Positions 35,008 to 42,196 of a stretch of 64,000 nt of DNA are shown here, in pieces (the first letter of the stretch is position 1; every line of letters starts with the position of its first letter). A program made the position numbers and the translations under genes. The stretch is from Imperialibacter sp965651695 (GTDB lineage Bacteria > Bacteroidota > Bacteroidia > Cytophagales > Cyclobacteriaceae). The stretch covers positions 14,141 to 78,140 of the forward strand of contig CBFGTI010000007.1 of the NCBI GenBank assembly GCA_965651695.1, written 5' to 3'. The notes beneath the pieces are model-generated. The model did not search any database. It saw only the letters and a list, made by a program, of their open reading frames with translations, and was not told where the DNA came from.

Positions 35008-36348
35008 ATGAAAAACGAAGTCTCCATTTTCGAACGTGTAAACAGCTGGATTCGGAATTCGGTTTCGCTTAAGCTGCTTACCATTACCATTCTCGCCTTG
35101 CTGCTGCTTATTCCGGCATCAATGATACAATCGGTTATTTACGAGCGGGAGCAACTGAGCAATGAAGCAGTTGGTGAAGTAAGTGCCAAATGGGCCAATG
35201 CTCAACTTGTAAAGGGGCCCGTGCTCACCATTCCCATGGTGTTTGAATACGAAAAAGACAAAGAACCCTACCAAACCACCAGATACTTTCACATTCTGCC
35301 CGAGCAACTGAGGGTTGAGGGCGAGATCTTTCCTGAAAAATTGCGGCGGGGGATTTATGAAATAGTGGTCTATAAATCGCTCCTTTCGGTTTCTGGCAGT
35401 TTCACTTTCGATCATAAAACTGACTATGCCAATCTAAAGTCGGTAACATGGGAAGATGCCTTTCTTACCATTGGAATTTCGGACCTGCGGGGTATTGAGG
35501 AAGACGTGGTTGTAAAATGGGGAGACCGCAATTTGAAGGTGCAACCCGGCTCGAGAGTAGAAGGATTGATACCGGCTGGCTTTACCGTGCCGCTTCCTTC
35601 GCCGGAAAGCCTGCAGGCCGGCACCATCGATTTTAAGTTTGACCTTAAGTTGCAGGGCAGTCAAAACATGTCGTTTGTGCCATTGGGCAGCACTACCGCC
35701 GTGCGTTTGCAGTCGCCATGGGCGTCTCCGAGCTTCGCTGGCAGCTTTTTGCCCGACGAAAGAGATGTGACCGAGAAAGGATTTAGCGCCGACTGGAAAG
35801 TGCTGCAACTGAACCGAAATTTCCCGCAATCGTGGCTGGGAGAAAGCCAGTACGCGAATATTGACGAAGCAGCTTTTGGTGTGAATCTGCTGCTGCCTAT
35901 CGACGACTACCAGAAGTCGATGCGGTCTGCCAAATATGCATTGATGACCATCGCGCTGACTTTCCTGGTGTTCTTCCTGGTAGAAGTAATAACGGCGCGA
36001 AAAATTCACCCGTTCCAGTACACGCTCATTGGCCTGGCTCTTTGCTTGTTTTACATCCTGCTGATTTCTATTTCCGAACATTCAAATTTCAACCTCGCCT
36101 ACTTTATATCCGCAGCCGCTACGGTGTGCATGGTGGGGCTGTATTCTCTCAGTGTTTTCAAGCAAAAGAAACAAGCTGCACTTCTCTCCGTTATACTGAG
36201 CGGGCTCTATGGCTTTTTGTTCGTTACGCTTCAGTTGGCAGACTATGCGCTGCTGATGGGCAGTATCGGGCTTGCAGTCATTCTATCGGTAGCTATGTAT
36301 TTTACCCGCAACATCAATTGGTACGATCTTAGCTTCGAGCAGTCCTGA
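35008..36348 (+). CDS. creD: CreD-family inner-membrane protein
   Basis: The 446-aa product has one N-terminal membrane helix (about 20-42, LLTITILALLLLIPASMIQSV), a large periplasmic beta-rich domain (about 43-310: AKWANAQLVKGPVLTIP, RYFHILPEQLRVEGEIFPE, LNRNFPQSWLGES) and six C-terminal helices from about 312 (YALMTIALTFLVFFLVE, ARKIHPFQYTLIGLALCLF). These are hallmarks of CreD, linked to envelope integrity and beta-lactam response in Gram-negatives. Here it is not next to a CreBC two-component system but to the winged-helix regulator, and a copy of that locus's palindrome is in its promoter. Confidence 0.92.
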   Translation: MKNEVSIFERVNSWIRNSVSLKLLTITILALLLLIPASMIQSVIYEREQLSNEAVGEVSAKWANAQLVKGPVLTIPMVFEYEKDKEPYQTTRYFHILPEQLRVEGEIFPEKLRRGIYEIVVYKSLLSVSGSFTFDHKTDYANLKSVTWEDAFLTIGISDLRGIEEDVVVKWGDRNLKVQPGSRVEGLIPAGFTVPLPSPESLQAGTIDFKFDLKLQGSQNMSFVPLGSTTAVRLQSPWASPSFAGSFLPDERDVTEKGFSADWKVLQLNRNFPQSWLGESQYANIDEAAFGVNLLLPIDDYQKSMRSAKYALMTIALTFLVFFLVEVITARKIHPFQYTLIGLALCLFYILLISISEHSNFNLAYFISAAATVCMVGLYSLSVFKQKKQAALLSVILSGLYGFLFVTLQLADYALLMGSIGLAVILSVAMYFTRNINWYDLSFEQS

Positions 36349-36355
36349 TCTGTTT

Positions 36356-36385
36356 AAGGCAAGTTCCGCTGCAGGGGCTTGCCTT
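36356..36385 (+). terminator. Probable terminator of creD
   Basis: AAGGCAAG (36356-36363) pairs perfectly with CTTGCCTT (36378-36385) around a 14-nt loop, 8 bp after the creD stop. The downstream T-run is interrupted (ACACTTTCGTTT). Confidence 0.6.
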
Positions 36386-36446
36386 ACACTTTCGTTTCGT
36401 TTTAAATCGTTGGCCGGCCACCTGTGCCCCATATCATAAACTACCG

Positions 36447-36845
36447 ATGCGCTATATCCCTTCTGCCGTTTTCTTCCTGTTTATTGGCTGGATCACATTC
36501 GAAGCAAACCTCGACCAATACAATACCTTCATCAGGTGGGGAAGAGAGATACCGAATGGCGACAAAATCGGCCATTTTCTAATTTATGGGATCATGGCGT
36601 TCTTGCTGAACTTCTCACTCCGTTTCAGCAAACTCTCCGCCGGAGGCATCCGGTTATATTTGGGCTCGCTAGTAGTGCTGGCCTACGCAATCGGCGAGGA
36701 ATTCACCCAGCTTGCATTCGAGAGCCGGACTTTCGACTACGCCGATATGTATTCCGATTTCTTTGGCATCATCTTTTTTTCTTTCCTTTCCTATGTTGTC
36801 GAAATCTTATTCAAAGGGAAAACCTTTGAAATTGGGAAGGGCTAA
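36447..36845 (+). CDS. VanZ-like family membrane protein
   Basis: The 132-aa product has four hydrophobic segments. Family motifs: GDKIGHFLIYGIMAFLLNFSL (about 33-53) with the conserved Lys/His, AYAIGEEFTQLAFESRTFDYADMYSDFFG (about 80-108) with the conserved Glu-Glu and Asp residues. VanZ-like proteins are of uncertain function; some confer low-level teicoplanin resistance. It converges with the interrupted antiporter gene. Confidence 0.88.
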   Translation: MRYIPSAVFFLFIGWITFEANLDQYNTFIRWGREIPNGDKIGHFLIYGIMAFLLNFSLRFSKLSAGGIRLYLGSLVVLAYAIGEEFTQLAFESRTFDYADMYSDFFGIIFFSFLSYVVEILFKGKTFEIGKG

Positions 36846-36858
36846 TGTTAAACGAACT

Positions 36859-38076
36859 TCAATACAGCCTGGATTTCACCAAAAAAGCAGCAATGCCGTG
36901 CATAACCACCGAAATCAGCACTAAAAAACAGGTGGTAGCCCACAGCTCTTCCTTTTGCGCGAATTCCGCTTCTTGCAGCGCAAAGGCGAGGTAAAAGAAA
37001 GAACCCAATCCCTAGATGCCCATAAAGCTGATGAGCCATTTTTCGCGCCCCGGCAGTGCGGCGCGGGCCACGGCCAGATAAGCGGTAAGCGGCCGTATAA
37101 CCAGCAGAAAACCAAGCGACAAAAAGATGCCGCGCCAACTCAGGTGTTCAAAAAAAGTAGTGACCACGTATCCGCCTAAAAGAACCAGGATGATGGCGAG
37201 AAAGTATTTTTCTACCTGATCGACCAGCTGGTGCATTTGCTTGTGAAATGCATGCCCTCTGTCGAACTGCCTTATAGAAAGGCCCGCCACAAATGCGGCT
37301 ATAAAACCATAGCCTTTCAGCACCTCGGTAATGCCATATATGAACAGGCAGGCAGCAATTATAAGCAAACTCTGTTTCAACTCGCTGGAGGTTACCCTTT
37401 CGAAATGCCTTAAAAAAACGGTAGCAAAAATCCACCCTCCTACGTATCCTGTGAGGCCACCAACCGCTATTCTGTACAGCAGGTCTCTCAAAGCCCACTC
37501 GCCAACCCATTCGGGGTGTATGCCGCCATACAGGGCGGCCATCACCGCAAACCAGGTAAATGGGAATGCCATGCCATCGTTCAATCCAGCTTCCGCAGTC
37601 AGAATAAACCGCACATTGTGTTCTTCAGCCTCGGTTTCATCGAATTCAACCTGCACATCGTCGGCCAGCACCGGATCGGTAGGGGCAAAAACCGCCGCCA
37701 TTAATAACGCTGTGCTGGAGGCCATGCCGAGCATCCACCCAAAAAAAGCCATCAAAACAATGCTGAGAAGCATGGTGAACGTAACAAGCAGAATCGGCGC
37801 CTTGTAGTTTTTAAAAGTGGCCCGCCGGTCAATCTTAAGTCCGGTGGCAATAAGGCTGATTATTACTGCGAGCTCAAGCAGCCGAAGGGCTACCCCTTTG
37901 TGCATGAGCGGATCGGCCTTGGGCAGCCCGTTTATTGGTAGCAAATAAAGCACAACACCAAAAGCGAGTGCCAGCATTGGCTGTGTAACAAACCGGTTTT
38001 GAGAAAATGTGGCAACCCAGGGCATAAACAGCCCCAGTACACCTATCACAATGATGACAACCGTGAACGAATTCAT
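36859..38076 (-). pseudogene. CPA1-type Na+/H+ antiporter interrupted by one in-frame amber codon
   Basis: Cation:proton antiporter with about a dozen membrane helices. The first 354 residues (38076 to 37015) are intact: AVFAPTDPVLADDVQV and FILTAEAGLNDGMAFPFTW carry the ion-binding Asp motifs. A TAG at 37012-37014 follows SFMGI. The same frame then continues without another stop for 50 codons with GLGSFFYLAFALQEAEFAQ, LWATTCFLVLISVVMHGIAAF, ending at TGA 36859. This is the normal CPA1 C-terminus (GIRGxGSxYYLA and SVVxHG). The TAG exactly replaces the Arg of GIRG; AGG to TAG is one base. It could be a real nonsense mutation, a sequencing error or readthrough. The truncated product would lack the last two helices. 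Confidence 0.85.
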
Positions 38077-38164
38077 GCGAGGGCTTAAAGACGAGCAGCC
38101 GGCCGTTGTTTGGCGTCGTGCGATCTATTAACGCCCATGCCGCAATGATTCATACGCCATCGAA

Positions 38165-38194
38165 CAAAAAAGGACTGGATACTGCTCAGTCCTT
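38165..38194 (-). terminator. Rho-independent terminator of the catalase gene
   Basis: On the minus strand AAGGACT pairs with AGTCCTT (38188-38194 with 38170-38176), followed by a T-run (A5 at 38166-38170 on the plus strand). It lies 20 bp after the catalase stop. Confidence 0.85.
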
Positions 38195-38214
38195 CCGCGG
38201 CTAAGGCCCCTCGT

Positions 38215-40404
38215 TTATGCCGGCACCATCGCCTTGTGTTCTTCACGAGCCCAATGGCGGTGCGCTGTTATGGCATTTTTGAACTGCTCTGCAAGCTCAT
38301 CGAGCCGGTCGCCACGGGTGGTTACCACTCCCATGTGTTCCAGCACGTCCTCTCCATCCGACGCTAAATCGACGCCCTCTATGCCGGAAAGCTGAAATAG
38401 CTCCACAGCTTCTCCCGTAGCGGCGATGGGCTTGCAGTGTTTGTAAGCTTCGTTGATGAAATGAATGACATCGCCTTGCTTTTTCATCGCTTCCACACTT
38501 TTTCGGCCGCCGGGGATGAAGATGGCATCGTACATTACCGAAGCCGTGGTAACATGGCTTTTGTCTGTCTCAAATTCCTCACCGCCTGCGCTTTGAATCA
38601 TGCCATGAAACCGGGAGACAATCTCTGCCATGGCACCGTTTTCAGTTAGCATGTTTTTCACGCTCATCACCGCCTGGTGGTCAAAACCATGATCTACCAT
38701 AATGGCAACCTTTCGGCCTTTTATCGACTTGCCCCGGAGGTTCTCCTGGCTTAGTGCCGGCGAACGGTCTACGCTACGTTTTGCTTCGGCTCTGGGCAGC
38801 GCATCTTTGGCAACCACTTTTATTCTCGACTCATCGGTCGGTTCCTCCACCCCAATGCCCATGGCTATATCAGCAGCCAGCTGGCGGTCGATGTTGGCTA
38901 CCATATACACCATGCGCTGGCGAATTTCTTTGTTTTCCACTTTCCCCAGTTCGAAGTGAAAAGCATCCAGTATGTGCTTTTTCTCCGGCTCCGACATGCT
39001 GTCGTAAAACAGCTTTGCCTGACTGAAGTAGTCTTTGAAGCTATCGCTGCGTTCTCTCACCTTGTGACCTTCCACTTTTTCCATGTGGTGCTTAAATCCG
39101 CCCATGTCGGTTGAGGCTGTCATGGGGCAGCCGCCCCTGGTGCTGTTGGGGAAATAGTTGGCACGGCCACGGTTGATAGTTTGTCGCATAAAGCCGTCAC
39201 GCTGGTTATTGTGTACTTCGGCTACCGGCCTGTTGATCGGAATTTCGTTGAAGTTAGGCCCCCCAAGCCGTGTGAGCTGGGTGTCGATGTACGAAAATAA
39301 GCGGCCCTGCAGCAGGGGGTCGTTGGTGAAATCGATGCCCGGAATAATGTGCCCTGGGTGAAATGCCACCTGTTCTGTTTCGGCAAAAAAGTTGTCGGGA
39401 TTACGGTTCAGCACCATGCGGCCGATTTTTCTCACCGGCACCAACTCTTCGGGGATAATTTTAGTGGGATCGAGCAGATCGAAATCGAAGTCGAACTCCT
39501 CCTCTTCTTCAACCACCTGCACGCCCAATTCGTATTCGGGGTAGTTGCCGCTTTCTATGGCGTTCCACAGGTCACGCCGGTTGTAGTCCGGGTCTTTGCC
39601 GGCAATTTTCTGGGTTTCGTCCCATACCAGCGAATGAACACCGTTAAGCGGTTTCCAGTGAAATTTTACGAACCTGGCTTTGCCTTCAGCATTTATAAAC
39701 CTGAAGGTGTGCACGCCAAAGCCTTCCATCATGGCATAACTGCGTGGCAGTGCCCTGTCGGAAAGCACCCACATGATCATGTGCATGGATTCGGGCATCA
39801 GGGAAATAAAGTCCCAGAAGTTGTCGTGGGCGGCAGAAGCCTGAGGCATTTCGTTGTGGGGTTCGGGTTTTATGGAGTGCACCAGGTCGGGGAATTTGAT
39901 GCCGTCCTGAATGAAGAAAACCGGCATGTTGTTGCCAACGAGGTCCCAGTTGCCGTCTTCAGTATAAAATTTTGTTGCGAATCCACGCACGTCCCGCACG
40001 GTGTCGGCCGATCCGCGGAAGCCCACCACCGTTGAAAACCTGACAAAAACCGGTGTTTTCTTCGCCGGATCCTGGAATACTTTGGCTTTGGTAAGATCGG
40101 CCAGGGGTTCATACACCTGAAAGTAACCATGCGCCGCCGAACCTCTGGCATGAACCACCCGCTCGGGTATCCGTTCGTGGTCGAAATGGGTCATTTTTTC
40201 ACGGAAATGAAAGTCTTCCATGATGGTGGGGCCTCGTTTTCCGGCCTTAAGGGAGTCGTCGGTATGGTTGATTTTTACACCCGTGTTGGTGGTGAGGTAT
40301 TTGCCATCGGAGTTTTCCTTGTGCCGCTGCAGATTTTCCGTTTTTGCATTCTCCTTTTGCCCGTTACCCGAGGGCATGCCCTTGTTCTTATTTTCTGTTG
40401 CCAT
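38215..40404 (-). CDS. katE: Large-subunit (HPII-type) catalase
   Basis: Haem catalase that disproportionates hydrogen peroxide, 729 aa, the length of the large clade with a C-terminal flavodoxin/DJ-1-like domain. The ATG at 40404 (MATENKNKGMPSG) is preferred over 40470. Distal His in RVVHARGSAAHGYFQVYE, Asn in VGNNMPVFFIQDGIKFPD, conserved FSTVVGFRGSADTVRDVRGFA, proximal Tyr in GRLFSYIDTQLTRLGGPNF. The C-terminal domain runs from about residue 575 (GRKVAIMVDHGFDHQAV, AIFIPGGRKSVEAM). Cytoplasmic; probably stationary-phase or oxidative-stress induced by analogy. Terminated by its own hairpin. Confidence 0.95.
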   Translation of the reverse strand: MATENKNKGMPSGNGQKENAKTENLQRHKENSDGKYLTTNTGVKINHTDDSLKAGKRGPTIMEDFHFREKMTHFDHERIPERVVHARGSAAHGYFQVYEPLADLTKAKVFQDPAKKTPVFVRFSTVVGFRGSADTVRDVRGFATKFYTEDGNWDLVGNNMPVFFIQDGIKFPDLVHSIKPEPHNEMPQASAAHDNFWDFISLMPESMHMIMWVLSDRALPRSYAMMEGFGVHTFRFINAEGKARFVKFHWKPLNGVHSLVWDETQKIAGKDPDYNRRDLWNAIESGNYPEYELGVQVVEEEEEFDFDFDLLDPTKIIPEELVPVRKIGRMVLNRNPDNFFAETEQVAFHPGHIIPGIDFTNDPLLQGRLFSYIDTQLTRLGGPNFNEIPINRPVAEVHNNQRDGFMRQTINRGRANYFPNSTRGGCPMTASTDMGGFKHHMEKVEGHKVRERSDSFKDYFSQAKLFYDSMSEPEKKHILDAFHFELGKVENKEIRQRMVYMVANIDRQLAADIAMGIGVEEPTDESRIKVVAKDALPRAEAKRSVDRSPALSQENLRGKSIKGRKVAIMVDHGFDHQAVMSVKNMLTENGAMAEIVSRFHGMIQSAGGEEFETDKSHVTTASVMYDAIFIPGGRKSVEAMKKQGDVIHFINEAYKHCKPIAATGEAVELFQLSGIEGVDLASDGEDVLEHMGVVTTRGDRLDELAEQFKNAITAHRHWAREEHKAMVPA

Positions 40405-40607
40405 AACCAGTGAAGTTTGTAATGAAAGATGAATGAAGTCTAAAAAAGGGTCAAACACCCTGCCATGCATGGTTTTGAGCAGTAATGAGTTAACAACCCC
40501 GTTTACCGCCTGTGCGGGGGCGATAAATCCACCGGGTTAGTGAAGCATTTTTGGTCGAATCTCTACAGTCGGTGAAGAAATTTCACAGTTTTTGAGGGAT
40601 TGGCCGC

Positions 40608-41198
40608 TTAGCCGTCGTCCCCGTTCTCGTCGCCTTTATCCTTACCCTTGCCTTTGTCTTTCCCCTTGTTCTTTATCAGGTCGGTTATTATGTCAATGAT
40701 GTCGTCGCTGTCATCGTCTTCCTCTTCGTCGTCATCGCCCTCATCACCATTTTCATTGCCGTGGCCATCCTCATCCCCCTGGTCATCGTCATCGTCATCG
40801 TCCGACGCACCATCATCGTCAGGGCCGTCCTCATCGTCGGAGTTGCTGTCAGAGTCTCCGCTATCTTCTCCACCAGAGCCCTCACCACTGTCTTCCGAGC
40901 CATCGTCTTCGTTGCCTTCGCTGTCGCCGTCATTGCCCGCATCTTCACTGCCCTCCCCGGCGCCATCGCCACTCTGCTCATCACCATCGGCTCCGTCCAC
41001 CGTGTCCTCGTCTGCGTCAGCGCCGTTTTCATCTCCTTCAGCCCCCTCCTCATTTTCTTCACAGTTGGCCTTTCCTTCGCAGGGCTCAAAAGTGGGAGGG
41101 AGTTTATATTTCTTCGAAGGTAAAATCTCTTCTTCATCACAACCTGTAAGGATGGCGACGGAAAAAATAAGAAGAACAATCTTTCTCAGGATCTTCAT
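40608..41198 (-). CDS. Hyperacidic lipoprotein, paralogue 1
   Basis: The 196-aa product starts MKILRKIVLLIFSVAILTGC, a lipoprotein signal with Cys at about 20; an upstream ATG at 41222 adds eight residues. The sequence right after the Cys is DEEE, which resembles the acidic export signal of surface-exposed Bacteroidetes lipoproteins. A short conserved head follows (ILPSKKYKLPPTFEPCEG), shared with the next two genes. The rest is almost only Asp, Glu, Gly, Ser and Asn (GDENGADADEDTVDGADGDE), ending in a mixed Lys/Gly/Asp tail (KNKGKDKGKGKDKGDENG). Function unknown; it may bind cations or form a charged surface layer. It has its own transcription unit, as a terminator lies upstream. Confidence 0.85.
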   Translation of the reverse strand: MKILRKIVLLIFSVAILTGCDEEEILPSKKYKLPPTFEPCEGKANCEENEEGAEGDENGADADEDTVDGADGDEQSGDGAGEGSEDAGNDGDSEGNEDDGSEDSGEGSGGEDSGDSDSNSDDEDGPDDDGASDDDDDDDQGDEDGHGNENGDEGDDDEEEDDDSDDIIDIITDLIKNKGKDKGKGKDKGDENGDDG

Positions 41199-41259
41199 AC
41201 ACGTTGATGTTGAGTTTTTCAATTGATGCCAACGCAGCGGTTTTTAACAGCGTGTGTAC

Positions 41260-41290
41260 AAAAAAAGAGCCTCTGTTATTCCAAAGGCTC
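41260..41290 (-). terminator. Rho-independent terminator of the paralogue 2/3 operon
   Basis: On the minus strand GAGCCT (41290-41285) pairs with AGGCTC (41272-41267), followed by seven T (A7 at 41260-41266 on plus). It separates the first acidic lipoprotein gene from the two upstream ones. Confidence 0.85.
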
Positions 41291-41367
41291 CTGCATAATG
41301 TGAATGTAAGTTTTCCTGGATGCGGTAATCGGGTTGGCCGGTTGGCTACCGGGCTCCGGTATATGCT

Positions 41368-42156
41368 CTAGCCACGGCCCTTTCCTTTGCCGCCATGGCC
41401 TTTACCGTCTTTTTTGCCCTTGCCTTTACCACCGTCCTTTCGTTTATCTTTTTTGTCCTTCCCTCCTTTTCCCTTGTTGCCCGAACCCTTGTCCCCGGCA
41501 TCCTTGTCTCCATCAACTGCCTCGTCGTTATCATCATCATCCTGCTCCGACTGCCCGTCTTCATAGCCTTCGTCGTCTTCGTCTTCACCTTCCTCATCAT
41601 TTTCTTCCGAAGTATCGTCACCGGCGTCAGCTTCCTCGTCGTCCGTTTCATTTCCAGCGTTTTCCCCGCCCGCATCGCTGTCGTCAGAAGTGTCCTGTCC
41701 ATCCCCATCGCCGGGATCTTCCTCGTCTTCGCCGGGATCTTCCTCGTCTTCGCCGGCATTTTCTCCGGAAGAGTCGCCTCCATCATCGCCCGACTCCTCA
41801 CCTGCCCCATCGGCGTCCTCATCATTTTCACCCTCCTCAGTGCCTTCATCCTCCGGGTTGTCGCTGCTATCTTCACCATCACTTTCGTCACCAGTATCGT
41901 CAGCATCTTCATCACTGCCATCATCTGCCGTATCGTCGGCAGGCAGGTCGTCAGAAGGTTCGTCCTCCCCGCCATCTTCTTCTTCATCAGTGTCCTCTTC
42001 TTCCCTTCCGCAGTCGGTTTCACTATTGTCCTCACAAGGGGTAAACGTCGGGGGCAGTTTGTAACGCTTCGAAGGCAAAACTTCATCTTCGCCAGTACAG
42101 GCTGGTATGAACAGAAAAATAAACAGCAAAAGCACGATAGTTCTTAAACCTTCCAT
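41368..42156 (-). CDS. Hyperacidic lipoprotein with polybasic tail, paralogue 2
   Basis: The 262-aa product starts MEGLRTIVLLLFIFLFIPAC, a lipoprotein signal with Cys about 20. The frame is open far upstream (to 43281) only because it runs antisense-shifted through the repeats of the neighbouring gene, so 42156 is the start. The head EDEVLPSKRYKLPPTFTPCED matches paralogue 1 closely. The middle is an Asp/Glu/Gly/Ser tract (DEDADDTGDESDGEDSSDN). The last 45 residues turn strongly basic (KGGKDKKDKRKDGGKGKGKK, GKGHGGKGKGRG), so the protein has an acidic body and a Lys/Gly tail. It is 40 bp downstream of paralogue 3 and probably cotranscribed. Confidence 0.85.
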   Translation of the reverse strand: MEGLRTIVLLLFIFLFIPACTGEDEVLPSKRYKLPPTFTPCEDNSETDCGREEEDTDEEEDGGEDEPSDDLPADDTADDGSDEDADDTGDESDGEDSSDNPEDEGTEEGENDEDADGAGEESGDDGGDSSGENAGEDEEDPGEDEEDPGDGDGQDTSDDSDAGGENAGNETDDEEADAGDDTSEENDEEGEDEDDEGYEDGQSEQDDDDNDEAVDGDKDAGDKGSGNKGKGGKDKKDKRKDGGKGKGKKDGKGHGGKGKGRG

Positions 42157-42196
42157 AGCCTGCCTCAGCCACCCGCCTTGCACTCGGGCAAAACAT

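Noticed and set aside
40497..40519. Hairpin CCCCG/CGGGG as terminator of the first acidic lipoprotein
   Set aside because: Short stem, long loop and no T-run on the minus strand.
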